Source of the DNA: Spirochaetaceae bacterium
Lineage (GTDB): Bacteria > Spirochaetota > Spirochaetia > DSM-27196 > SLAA01
Length of the DNA stretch: 41,822 bases
Direction of reading: 5' to 3'
Assembly: GCA_003556605.1 (NCBI GenBank)
Contig: PWQX01000013.1
Coordinates: 1-41,822, forward strand
The translations under genes and the position numbers were made by a program. This document shows positions 33,866 to 41,822 of the stretch, one piece after another. Position 1 is the first letter of the stretch; each line of letters begins with the position of its first letter. A model generated the notes under the pieces. The model was not told the DNA's origin. It did not search any database and saw only the letters and a program-made list of their open reading frames with translations.

Positions 33866-34873
33866 ATGAAAAACAAGATTCGATTGTCTGTTCTTGTGTT
33901 GGTCGCGGTGCTGGTTTCGGCCGTTCTGGTTTTTGCACGCGGTACCGCGGAACCGGATGTGATTACCATCAGGCTCGGACACGGCGGTGCGGTGGATGAC
34001 CTCCGGCAGGTGGCGTCCGAGGAGTTCAAAAAGGTCGTAGAAAGTGAGACCGACGGGCGGGTGATCGTCGAGCTCTACCCCGCCTCGGCGCTCGGCAACT
34101 GGCGGGAGATGCAGGAAGGTCTGCAGATCGGTACTACCGATATCGTGATAGAGGATATTGGCACCCTCGAGCGGTACTCGGACAGTGCGGCCCTCGGGTT
34201 TTTGCCTTACACGTACCTGAATAGGGAGCACTGGGAGAAGGTCTGGTTTGATACCGAGGTAGGACGCGATTTTGTCAGCGCGTTCGAGGAAGAAACCGGA
34301 TTCCTCCTGTTGGGCAGCATGTACAGAGGCGCACGAAATCTCACCGCCGTACGCCCGGTGAGAGCGCGCGATGATCTTGAAGGTCTGCAGATCCGAATCC
34401 CCGGCTCTCTGGCGGCGATCAAGGCTTGGGAGCGGCTTGGCGCAGCCCCGTTGTCGATGGATTTCCCGGAAGTGTTCGGTGCCCTCGAGCAAGGGGTTAT
34501 CGATGCGCAGGAGAACCCGTTCCAGGTCATCTATTACGACAGCATGTATGAGGTTGCTCCGTACATCACCCTCACCGAACACGTCCACGGTGCGTTCAAC
34601 TTCCAGTTTTGGGGAGAGACCTTCGATTCTTGGCCTGAGGACGTCCGGGCGGCGGTCGAGGTCGCGGCCGAACAGGCCTCTCGTCTCTATAACGACCTCA
34701 TAGACAAGGAAGAGCAGGAGATACTCGCGAAGCTCTACGAAATGGAGGATGTCGATATTATAACGCTCTCCGATGCCGAGATTCGAAGGTGGGCTGAGAT
34801 CGTCAGGCCCGTTCGCGAGGATTATCCGAGACTCGCTGATTTCTTCGCCGCAGTAGACGCGCTGGCACCATAG
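33866..34873 (+). CDS. dctP: TRAP transporter solute-binding protein (DctP family)
   Basis: A 335-residue periplasmic binding protein of the DctP family. The signal peptide ends near VFARG and the mature protein begins GTAEP. The substrate-clamping Arg typical of TRAP binding proteins is probably in the stretch LEGLQIRIPGS, and LEQGVIDAQENPF is the other family landmark. The ligand is likely an organic acid or sulfonate. The ATG follows GAGAGGGGG. A long antisense frame overlaps this gene and is not considered real. Confidence 0.93.
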   Translation: MKNKIRLSVLVLVAVLVSAVLVFARGTAEPDVITIRLGHGGAVDDLRQVASEEFKKVVESETDGRVIVELYPASALGNWREMQEGLQIGTTDIVIEDIGTLERYSDSAALGFLPYTYLNREHWEKVWFDTEVGRDFVSAFEEETGFLLLGSMYRGARNLTAVRPVRARDDLEGLQIRIPGSLAAIKAWERLGAAPLSMDFPEVFGALEQGVIDAQENPFQVIYYDSMYEVAPYITLTEHVHGAFNFQFWGETFDSWPEDVRAAVEVAAEQASRLYNDLIDKEEQEILAKLYEMEDVDIITLSDAEIRRWAEIVRPVREDYPRLADFFAAVDALAP

Positions 34874-34904
34874 GTGACGAGGAGAAACCATCGAGGATGT
34901 GAGA

Positions 34905-35951
34905 ATGCGAGCGCTGCGGTTTCCGAGGCCACTCGAAGCAGAAGTGATTGAGGTGGAGCGCCCCGTGATTCGGGGCGCTCGTGAGTTGATCGTTCGGGTG
35001 GAAGCGTGCGGAATCTGCGCGAGCGACGTGGCGGCCTACAAAGGGCTTCATCCGTACCGCACACCTCCGGTTATCACCGGGCACGAGTGCGCCGGAACGG
35101 TGGTGGAAGTCGGCGACGAGGTTCGTCAGGTACGAGTCGGCGATCGAGTTGCGGTGGAGCCGCATCTGGGATGCGGTAGCTGCCGGTATTGCCGTGCCGG
35201 CGAGTATCAGCAATGCGTGAAGAAGGGATTGATCGGGGTCGGCGACTGGATCGGCGGCTTCGCCGAGTATATCGTCGTCAGAGACTCTATGTGCTACGTG
35301 ATCCCGGATGACGTCTCGTGGGAGATCGCGGCCCTGCTGGAACCGTATAACGTCGGCGTGCACGCCGTCCGGCGTGCGGCAGTCGGGGAGGGGGAGAGCA
35401 TCGGGATCGTCGGCACCGGGACGATAGGGCTTGCCACGCTTCTCGCATTGAAACCCCTTTCCGTCGGCCCGGTCGTGGTGACCGATATCAGCGCGGCGAA
35501 GCTCGAAGCGGCTCGGAAACTCGGCGCGGACGCCGCATACAACGCCGACGAGGTAGAGGTTAGAGATGAGGTTCTCAGGGATGCTCCCGAGGGGCTCGAC
35601 GTCGTTTTCGTTACCGTGCCCAAGGAAGAGGCGATCGACCTCGGGCTCACCCTCTGCACCCGCCGGGGCAAGGTGATCCTCATCGCCACGCTGGGAAGAC
35701 CGGTTCAGATCGACACGCATAAAATTCAGCAATTCGAGCGCACGGTAATCGGGACGGCTATGTACAACCGCACTGATTGGCAGATGTCGTTGCGCCATTT
35801 GCAAAGCGGGGATACGTGCTCGAGCCTGCAACAGTTGATTTCCAGGCGGGTTTCGCTTGATCAAGCTGCCGTCCAGATCGATGATCTGGCGCACGGACGT
35901 GACGGCGATACCATCAAGACAATGATTACGGAGTTCAGGGGTGAGCGATGA
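34905..35951 (+). CDS. Zinc-dependent medium-chain dehydrogenase
   Basis: A 348-residue MDR enzyme of the sorbitol/threonine-dehydrogenase type. Catalytic zinc ligands are Cys38 (CGICASD), His60 and Glu61 (GHECAG); structural zinc ligands are Cys90, Cys93, Cys96 and Cys104. The nucleotide motif is GTGTIG. It should oxidise a polyol or hydroxy acid with NAD(P)+. ATG 34905 follows GAGG with 8-nt spacing; GTG 34899 is an alternative. It sits between the TRAP binding protein and the TRAP membrane subunits, so the imported compound is probably its substrate. Confidence 0.92.
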   Translation: MRALRFPRPLEAEVIEVERPVIRGARELIVRVEACGICASDVAAYKGLHPYRTPPVITGHECAGTVVEVGDEVRQVRVGDRVAVEPHLGCGSCRYCRAGEYQQCVKKGLIGVGDWIGGFAEYIVVRDSMCYVIPDDVSWEIAALLEPYNVGVHAVRRAAVGEGESIGIVGTGTIGLATLLALKPLSVGPVVVTDISAAKLEAARKLGADAAYNADEVEVRDEVLRDAPEGLDVVFVTVPKEEAIDLGLTLCTRRGKVILIATLGRPVQIDTHKIQQFERTVIGTAMYNRTDWQMSLRHLQSGDTCSSLQQLISRRVSLDQAAVQIDDLAHGRDGDTIKTMITEFRGER

Positions 35952-36457
35952 GAAGACTGCTTGACGTCTTGGAAAAGCTTATTCTCAGCGCGGCTGCAGC
36001 GTTGCTATTGTTGGTCACCGTAGTGCTGGTGTTGCAGGTGTACTATCGCTACGTTATGAACGTCTCGACGCCCTGGGCATCCGAGATCGCCCGGTACGGG
36101 ACGGTCTGGCTTACGCTCATTAGTCTAGGAGTGGTAGCCCGGCGGCGCGAGGAGATCCGCGTTGATTTCTTGGAACACTTCATGAGAAATCGGACGTTCA
36201 CGGCGGGCCTCGCAGTTTTATTTAAGGTGCTGGAGATAGGGTTCATGATCGTCGTGGCTGTTTCCGCGGTGCGTCTCCTGCCGATCGCCCGAACGCAGAC
36301 ACTCGTGGGGCTCGGTGTCTCCATGACCATTGTCATTTGGAGCTTTGTCGTCGGGCCTGTCGTCATAATCCCTTTCCTGCTTGAAGGCCTCTTGGACACG
36401 GTCCAGACTGCCTTCAGAGGGCACGCGAAAGGTCTCAAAGGGTCAAGCTGTGACTAA
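35948..36457 (+). CDS. dctQ: TRAP transporter small membrane subunit (DctQ)
   Basis: A 169-residue, four-TM small permease. The conserved VYYRYVMN-x3-PWASEIARY stretch after TM1 is the DctQ signature. Its ATG overlaps the dehydrogenase stop (ATGA), and its end overlaps the dctM start by 8 bases, so the three are translationally linked. Confidence 0.92.
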   Translation: MRRLLDVLEKLILSAAAALLLLVTVVLVLQVYYRYVMNVSTPWASEIARYGTVWLTLISLGVVARRREEIRVDFLEHFMRNRTFTAGLAVLFKVLEIGFMIVVAVSAVRLLPIARTQTLVGLGVSMTIVIWSFVVGPVVIIPFLLEGLLDTVQTAFRGHAKGLKGSSCD

Positions 36458-37739
36458 CCTGGTCGTTCTGCTCGTCATGTTCTTCGTGCTGGCTGGACTG
36501 GGACTCCCGATAGCGGCTTCGCTCGGCATCACGAGTGTGTTCGTGGCTCTCGTCCTGCAGGACATCAGAGTCGCGGTCATCGTACAGCGCATCTTCTCCG
36601 GCATAGATTCGTTCCCTCTACTGGCGATTCCGTTGTTCGTGTTGGCCGGAAAGGCGATGAACGTTGGGGGAACGACCGACCGAATCGTGACGTTCAGTAA
36701 CGCGATAGTCGGCCGGGTACGCGGCGGGTTGGCGCAAATCAATGTGCTGGCGAGTATGTTTTTCGGGGGTATATCAGGGTCGGCGGTCGCGGACACCTCC
36801 TCGATAGGGGGGATCTTGATCCCGGCGATGGTCAAGCAGGGCTATGGTCGCGGGTTTTCGGCCGCGGTCACCGCCTTCTCCAGCGTCGTTGGGCCGATCA
36901 TACCGCCGAGCATCACGATGGTGGTGTACGGCATCACGACCGGAGCGTCGATTCGACAGCTGTTCATCGGCGGAGCTATTCCGGGAGTCATATACGGATT
37001 AAGTCTCATGGCCGGAGTGGCGTATATTGCGATCCGTGAGGGCTTCCCGCGCTCAGCCAGGTTGAATTGGAAGGAAAAGCTTCGAAGCCTCGGGGAGGTT
37101 GTCTGGGCACTGGTCATGCCGGTGATAGTCGTCGGCGGTGTCGTTTCCGGCGTGTTTACCGTGACCGAGTCAGCCGCGGTAGCCGCAGTGTACGCGCTCT
37201 TTGCAGGCGTTTTCATCTACAGAGGGATCAACAGTCTTTCGAAGCTTCGGGAGGTTGTCGTGTCCTCGGCCCTGCTCGTCGCCTCTATAATGATCGTGAT
37301 CGCCACGGCGAAGCTCTATTCGTGGCTGCTGGTAATCAACCACGCGCCGATGGTTCTTTCCGAGGCGATACTGGCGCTGACCACTAACCCGTTGGTCGTG
37401 CTTCTGCTGATCAACGTGCTGCTTATCGTTATCGGCATGTTCATCGAGGCGAACGCTGCAATCGTGATCTTTGTTCCGGTCCTGTGGCCGGTGGCGGCGC
37501 GTTTCGGAATCGATATCATTCATTTCGGGGTGATCGTCGTCGTCAACCTCGGCTTGGGGTTGGTCACACCGCCGGTGGGGCTCTGTTTGCACCTCGCGAA
37601 CAAGATTGCCGGGTGTAACCTGTACGATTCTCTGCGGCAGGCAAGATGGTTTTTTGTGGCGGGAGTGATCGTGCTCGCCGCCGTAACCTACTGGCCCCGC
37701 ATGGTCTTGTTCTTGCTGGAGCTACTGAGTATGCGATAA
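36450..37739 (+). CDS. dctM: TRAP transporter large membrane subunit (DctM)
   Basis: A 429-residue sodium-driven permease with about 12 TM segments. Family hallmarks are FPLLAIPLFVLAGKAM, the Gly/Ser-rich FGGISGSAVADTSSIG with the sodium-site region, and SSVVGPIIPPS. GTG 36450 follows AAGGG and overlaps dctQ; the earlier in-frame ATG at 36381 would add a non-homologous tail. The last TM runs to the C-terminus. Confidence 0.93.
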   Translation: MTNLVVLLVMFFVLAGLGLPIAASLGITSVFVALVLQDIRVAVIVQRIFSGIDSFPLLAIPLFVLAGKAMNVGGTTDRIVTFSNAIVGRVRGGLAQINVLASMFFGGISGSAVADTSSIGGILIPAMVKQGYGRGFSAAVTAFSSVVGPIIPPSITMVVYGITTGASIRQLFIGGAIPGVIYGLSLMAGVAYIAIREGFPRSARLNWKEKLRSLGEVVWALVMPVIVVGGVVSGVFTVTESAAVAAVYALFAGVFIYRGINSLSKLREVVVSSALLVASIMIVIATAKLYSWLLVINHAPMVLSEAILALTTNPLVVLLLINVLLIVIGMFIEANAAIVIFVPVLWPVAARFGIDIIHFGVIVVVNLGLGLVTPPVGLCLHLANKIAGCNLYDSLRQARWFFVAGVIVLAAVTYWPRMVLFLLELLSMR

Positions 37740-37876
37740 TGAACGAACCGGGCCGGAAGAGAGTTCGCGTACCGTCGCCGCCGCTTCTGCTCATGGAGCG
37801 CAGGTGGATGCGTGACACCGCCGGCCAACGCCCGGTTCGGTGAAAAGCGTGGATCCTTAAGACGCGGATAATGGAA

Positions 37877-37890
37877 CGGCAGCGCTGCCG
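37877..37890. promoter_or_regulatory. 14-bp palindrome before the transketolase genes
   Basis: CGGCAGCGCTGCCG is fully self-complementary and lies in the 193-bp gap between dctM and the transketolase genes. It may be an operator, a processing hairpin or a chance GC palindrome. No promoter boxes are convincing nearby. Confidence 0.3.
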
Positions 37891-37932
37891 GAGAGAAGAT
37901 CGCAGATCGAATGAGCGAGGAGTGAGAGCGTT

Positions 37933-38790
37933 ATGGATAAAGCAAAACGGACGCTTGCCACACCGGCGGATGAGCTAACCGATATCGCCCGCAAGCTTCG
38001 ACTTGCCGTACTCGAGATGGTTTACACCGCACAGTCCGGGCACATTGGCGGCTCGTTCTCGGCAGCTGAGATCATGGCGGCGTTGTACTTCAGGGTATTG
38101 AGAATCCGGCCGGATGAACCTGATTGGCCCCAGCGAGATCGGTTCGTTCTGTCAAAGGGACACACGTGTCCGGTCCTGTATGCGTGCCTCGCGTTTCGGG
38201 GATTCTTTCCGATGGAGACTTTGATGACGCTCCGGCGGTTCGAAAGCATACTGCAAGGACACCCGATCGCAAAAACGCCGGGAGTCGACGTCACCACGGG
38301 TTCGCTCGGCCTGGGATTCGGTCAGGCTGTGGGTATAGCTCTCGAATCCAAGGCCGGCGGCAGGAACTACAACGTTTACGCGCTTCTGGGGGATGGCGAG
38401 ATTCAGGAAGGTGTTGTGTATGAAGCCGCACAGACTGCGCGCAAATACAAGCTGGACAACCTGATCGCCATCGTCGACAGAAATGGGATCCAGAACGACG
38501 GCTTTGTCGACGAGATCATGGATGTCGAACCGATAGAGTCTCGATTTGAGGCGTTCGGCTGGAATACGAAGCGCATAAACGGGCACAACATGGAGGAGGT
38601 GCTGAGTGCGCTCGAACAAGCGGGCGCGCATGCAGGCTCGCCGTTTTGTATCGTTGCGGATACGGTAAAAGGGAAAGGGGTCGGTTTCATGGAGAATGAA
38701 CAGTACTGGCACGGGAAACCGCCGACCGAGGAACAGTACGCTGCGGCCAGAAACGAGTTGCTCCGTGGAGGGGATCAAGATGACGGTTGA
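37933..38790 (+). CDS. Transketolase-like, N-terminal subunit
   Basis: A 285-residue split transketolase half carrying the thiamine-diphosphate pyrophosphate site. The TPP motif is GDGEIQEG ending in the IVDRNGIQNDG stretch, and conserved His residues appear in SGHIGGSFS and SKGHTCPV. Start ATG follows GAGGAG. The C-terminal half is the next gene, overlapping by 11 bases. Split transketolases are common in catabolic clusters that cleave a specific ketose or ketose phosphate, which fits this island. Confidence 0.93.
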   Translation: MDKAKRTLATPADELTDIARKLRLAVLEMVYTAQSGHIGGSFSAAEIMAALYFRVLRIRPDEPDWPQRDRFVLSKGHTCPVLYACLAFRGFFPMETLMTLRRFESILQGHPIAKTPGVDVTTGSLGLGFGQAVGIALESKAGGRNYNVYALLGDGEIQEGVVYEAAQTARKYKLDNLIAIVDRNGIQNDGFVDEIMDVEPIESRFEAFGWNTKRINGHNMEEVLSALEQAGAHAGSPFCIVADTVKGKGVGFMENEQYWHGKPPTEEQYAAARNELLRGGDQDDG

Positions 38791-39733
38791 ACGAGTCAAG
38801 GCCAAAAAACCGACGCGTCAGGCGTTTGCCGAAGGCCTGCTGGCGTATGCGCAGGAACACCGGGATTTTTTTGTTCTCGAATCGGACATCGGATACTCCA
38901 CCTACACCCACCTCTTCGGTGACAAGTACCCCGAACGATACTTCAATCTGGGGATCGCAGAAGTCGGGGCATTCGCGGTCGCTGCCGGGCTGGCGGCATC
39001 CGGAAGAAACGTACTGGTGGGCGGCTATGGGGTGTTCATTACCATGCGTGCGCTCGAGGTAGTAAGATCATTCATCTGTTACCCCAATCTGAATGTCAAG
39101 ATACTCTCATCGCACGGTGGCATCACGGCGGCTGTCGATGGCGTGACTCACCAGGCAACCGAAGATATCGCCAACATGACGACCTTGCCGAACATGAAAG
39201 TTCTCTGCCCGGCCGATCCGACGGCTGCCGCAGCGATGGTGCGGACGAGCTTCGAGATTCACGGACCGGTTTTTAATCGCTTGATGAGGGATCCTCTATT
39301 TGAGATCTATGGACCGGACGAGGTATTTCCCCTGGGCGGAAGCAAGCTCTTGCGTGAGGGCAAGGACGTTACGCTCGTGTCATACGGTGATATTCTGTTT
39401 CAGGCGCTCGCGGCTGCTGAGCAGCTGTCCAAAGAGGGAATCGAGGCTGATGTGATCGACTTGTATTCCATCAAGCCATACGACAAAGAACGTATTCTGC
39501 AATCGATCAGGAAGACGAATGGTCTCGTGGTGGCCGAAAACCACCAGCAGAGGAACGGGCTTGGATATGAGCTGGCCCACTTCTGTCTTGTCAATTGTCC
39601 GGTACCGTTCGAGTCGTTGGGGCTCATGGACACCTTCGCCGAAAGCGGGGGTTACGGGCAGCTCCTCGATAAGTACGGCCTGTCTGCGCAGCACATCGTT
39701 GCCGCGGCACAACGGGTAGTGAGAAAGAAGTGA
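38780..39733 (+). CDS. Transketolase-like, C-terminal subunit
   Basis: A 317-residue partner of the preceding gene with the pyrimidine-binding domain and the C-terminal transketolase domain. The catalytic Glu that activates TPP is Glu61 in NLGIAEVGAFA. ATG 38780 follows GGAGGGG. It is the last intact gene of the cluster; beyond it lies debris. Together the two chains equal a full transketolase in domain content. Confidence 0.93.
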   Translation: MTVERVKAKKPTRQAFAEGLLAYAQEHRDFFVLESDIGYSTYTHLFGDKYPERYFNLGIAEVGAFAVAAGLAASGRNVLVGGYGVFITMRALEVVRSFICYPNLNVKILSSHGGITAAVDGVTHQATEDIANMTTLPNMKVLCPADPTAAAAMVRTSFEIHGPVFNRLMRDPLFEIYGPDEVFPLGGSKLLREGKDVTLVSYGDILFQALAAAEQLSKEGIEADVIDLYSIKPYDKERILQSIRKTNGLVVAENHQQRNGLGYELAHFCLVNCPVPFESLGLMDTFAESGGYGQLLDKYGLSAQHIVAAAQRVVRKK

Positions 39734-39903
39734 AACAGGCTTGCGGCGGGAGCGGCGCGACGAAACGCGGCAGCGGGAAATGCCGGCCGCTTCGAAGCTC
39801 CCGGTATGATGCAGTCCACCGCGGATTCCACCGGCGGTTGGGTTGATGGCGCTCGAGACCGACCGGCGTTCCCTGCGGTATCGCGCTACTCCAGCGTCCG
39901 GAG

Positions 39904-40275
39904 TTACACCGAGCCGATTTCGGTTTCGATGCCATGGAAGGCCGGCAGGCAGTGCAGGGAGATGACCTCGCCGTTGCCGCTTTACCGCAGCACTTCCATG
40001 GTCACCTGGTAAGGGCGGAGGAGTGTAATCCGCTCTTCAAACCGCTCTTCCTCACCCATCGACACCCATACATCGCTGTAGATCACATCCGCCCCCGCTA
40101 CGGCGGTTTCGATCGAGTCGGTGTACTCGATCTCGGCACCGCTCGTACGCGCCCTGGATTTGATCTCGTCCATGACCGCCGGGTCCGGAGACAACTCTCT
40201 CGGCCCGATCCCCACGTACCGCATGCCGAGCTTGGCGGCTCCTATGTAACCATTCACCCAAACCAATGGTACGAA
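39904..40275 (-). pseudogene. Ornithine carbamoyltransferase fragment
   Basis: The minus strand reads IGAAKLGMRYVGIGPRELSPD, later ADVIYSDVWVSMGEEE and LLRPYQVTMEVLR, then a stop at 39982. One frame over, HCLPAFHGIETEIG follows. These are consecutive C-terminal-half landmarks of ornithine carbamoyltransferase, including the HCLP ornithine-binding loop. The carbamoyl-phosphate half and the extreme C-terminus are missing, so it is a decayed piece. Confidence 0.8.
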
Positions 40276-40282
40276 GAGCATG

Positions 40283-41142
40283 TCATGAAGAGTCGAAGCA
40301 GAGGGTATCCCGAAAACGGCGAACCAACGGATACAGGAATATCTCTTTCTTCGGTAACCGTCGCTGCCTGGACACATCATTTCTGCCGCGTCCGGCAGTG
40401 GTTCCGACGTGGGTCCAGTTGGCCGCTGTGTAACACGTACCGTTGAACCGATCGGTCTCCACAAAGGTTTCCAGCATCACCGGACGATATCGATATCGCT
40501 GCTCCCAGTCATCCGGTAATCGTCCGGCAATGATCGACAGAAGTCGGGTACCCAAGGTTCCGCGAGTAAATCCACGGCAGAATCAGAAACCGGTTGTTGT
40601 TCACCACTAGATGAAGATGTGCCACGCGCTGCCGATCACTCCAGCGATCCACTGATCACGCGGTGCAATGCGGTAGGCGGAAGCGGAGAATCCAAACAGA
40701 GCCACCGGTCCATCGTCGATCTTCACGATGTACTGCATTGTCGCCCCCGCCGTGCGGGTGTGGCCCAGGTGGTGACACCGATCGATGTACTCTTTCCACA
40801 GTGACTTCCGCTCATCCGAGTCCACCACCGTCACCCACAACCGCGCCAGCCATCCGGCGGGAGTGAAGATCTCCTCCCCGGGATCGGTGCGGCCGGTATG
40901 AACGATCGGGGCAAGGGGAGACGGACTATCCGTCTGTCGCCGCCACTGGGCAGCTCAAGCAGATCGTCGGCTTCCATCTTCGGCAGCACCTCGCGCATGC
41001 TCTGACACTTGAGACTGCCGTCCGGTTTGTACCATTTGATCGTGCGGCACGCCTGTCGCGCGATCTCCGCCGGATTGCCGGTGGTGTCTTCTTCCACCGA
41101 GTCCTTCATAACGCTGATCTCCTGTGGCGTGAATACCCGCCC
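40283..41142 (-). pseudogene. Frameshifted DUF4338 (DruA-like) gene
   Basis: Four overlapping frame segments can be joined. They are: FTPQEISVMKDSVEED to LPKMEADDLLELP (about 41139-40940); IVHTGRTDPGEEIF to IAPRDQWIAG (about 40900-40630); LVVNNNRFLILPWIYSRN (about 40605-40560); and LLSIIAGRLPDDW with ETDRFNGTCYTAANW to the stop at 40283. The YRPVMLETFV and FNGTCYTAANW stretches are hallmarks of DUF4338, the family named DruA in the Druantia defence system, but such genes are also common near insertion sequences. At least three frame breaks make it inactive. Confidence 0.75.
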
Positions 41143-41297
41143 GCCTCGGCGCACGCGCGCAGGTAGCCTACCAACCACTCGTGCTGATTGATCTCGTAGA
41201 GTTGCAGTGTCTGGAATATGCCGAACATCACCGCTGTCGCCCGGGCACTCCACATGTTACGTAGCACGCCCAAAGGCGGCGTGAAGGGGTTCTGGCT
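41136..41297 (-). pseudogene. Possible transposase C-terminal fragment
   Basis: The minus-strand frame reads NPFTPPLGVLRNMWSARATA and then VMFGIFQTLQLYEINQHEWL, with the pattern of an IS66-type transposase tail. It runs directly into the DUF4338 remnant. No catalytic part is present. The assignment is from pattern only. Confidence 0.3.
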
Positions 41298-41352
41298 GTA
41301 CGCTTGATGGCATAGGTGTGGGGTGGCGGAATCAGCAGAGCGAGGGTAGAGT

Positions 41353-41822
41353 GTGAAGTCCGCAGCGTGCAACTGCGGGCAGGTCACCTCCCGTTCGCGC
41401 AAAACCGGGCCGCGCTTCCCGTTGGCAGTGGTAAGCTGCTCGTGGCATCCACAGGGCCGCTACACGCTGTATCCTCCGGGACACTACCCCTATGGCTATG
41501 AGCAGCTGGCGCCCTACAGCCCCTCGGGACAGCTGCTGGTGGACGCTATCACCAGACAGCCTCCCTGGGAGGCCACGCTGTTCGCAGCCGCTGTGGATGC
41601 TGCCAAGGGAGAGCGCCGGCGGTCAGAAAGCCGGTGGTTTCAGCCATATGACCCACGCCGGCGCCGAACTCAGGACCGTCGGCTGGAGCTGGCCGGCCGG
41701 CTCATGGGGGTGCACCCGGCTCTCGATCGGGGAGTGCGAGAGCGCATCGCAACGCGGCTGGGAGTCGCGACGATGACGCTCGCAAGCGCAGCAGCAAGCT
41801 GGGCGAGGAGCTGGAAGACACG
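41353..41822 (+). CDS. Partial open frame of unknown function at the window edge
   Basis: A frame of 156 codons from GTG 41353, preceded by an in-frame stop at 41347, runs off the window. It has an N-terminal CNCG motif and a Cys-His pair in CSWH, then a Tyr/Pro-rich stretch (GRYTLYPPGHYPYGYEQLAP) and an Arg-rich middle, as in zinc-ribbon proteins that accompany transposases. Near the end, a neighbouring frame reads more naturally (DDARKRSSKLGEELED), so it may also be frameshifted. Function unknown. Confidence 0.35.
   Translation, partial: MKSAACNCGQVTSRSRKTGPRFPLAVVSCSWHPQGRYTLYPPGHYPYGYEQLAPYSPSGQLLVDAITRQPPWEATLFAAAVDAAKGERRRSESRWFQPYDPRRRRTQDRRLELAGRLMGVHPALDRGVRERIATRLGVATMTLASAAASWARSWKT

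Noticed and set aside
33830-35894. Two minus-strand frames of 353 and 363 codons opposite the TRAP binding protein and zinc dehydrogenase
   Set aside because: They mirror the codon structure of the real genes and carry no recognisable motif or ribosome-binding site.
37739-37843. A 34-codon frame starting as TAATG on the dctM stop
   Set aside because: The stop-start overlap is suggestive, but the peptide is short, Arg/Pro-rich and without hydrophobic or conserved features.
39734-39903. A continuation of the ornithine carbamoyltransferase C-terminus
   Set aside because: No frame shows the expected final helix after HCLPAFH; the similarity stops at the TAA at 39904-39906.
40283-41142. Reading the DUF4338 remnant as an active Druantia defence locus
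   Set aside because: The frame is broken at least three times and no druBCDE-like helicase or partner genes are seen in the window.

Overview
The window looks like a chromosomal segment of a GC-rich, anaerobic or microaerophilic bacterium, most likely a free-living spirochaete. Two exported binding proteins have signal peptides ending in -FAGGAPEPEG and -FARGTAEP, a style I associate with Spirochaeta relatives. An Rnf complex headed by rseC fits an anaerobic energy metabolism. The phylum call is inference. No tRNA, rRNA or CRISPR array was seen.

Positions 1-9215: after an MFS transporter (minus strand), a plus-strand operon starts behind a promoter carrying a DtxR/IdeR-like iron box. It encodes a small Cys-bearing protein, a SAM enzyme resembling nicotianamine synthase, a three-part fusion (flippase-like membrane domain, second nicotianamine-synthase-like domain, FeoA domain) and FeoB. 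A Na+/Ca2+ exchanger-like antiporter, TrmH and an amidase follow at short spacing. The first part looks like an iron-uptake system tied to an undescribed SAM-derived small molecule.

Positions 9227-19707: a class I glutamine amidotransferase, an HtrA protease, a dihydroorotate-dehydrogenase-like protein with a clear promoter and operator, a MarR regulator, the operon rseC-rnfBCDGEA with its own promoter, and a two-TM protein of unknown function.

Positions 19785-26551: a peptide-type ABC transporter operon (binding protein, two permeases, one double ATPase). The DppC-like permease carries an inserted seven-bladed beta-propeller between TM1 and the conserved permease domain, and the double ATPase has an extra insert near its C-terminus.

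Positions 26669-28541: two decayed ISAs1-type transposase remnants and the truncated tail of an unidentified gene.

Positions 28563-39733: a catabolic island. Minus-strand genes for SDR, iron-type alcohol dehydrogenase, CoA-acylating aldehyde dehydrogenase and an HMG-CoA-lyase-like enzyme diverge from plus-strand genes for a GntR/FadR regulator, a TRAP transporter, a zinc dehydrogenase and a split transketolase. A perfect 18-bp palindrome lies between them. The substrate is not identifiable from sequence alone.

Positions 39734-41822: gene debris, with fragments of ornithine carbamoyltransferase, a frameshifted DUF4338 (DruA-like) gene, a possible transposase tail and an open frame running off the window edge.
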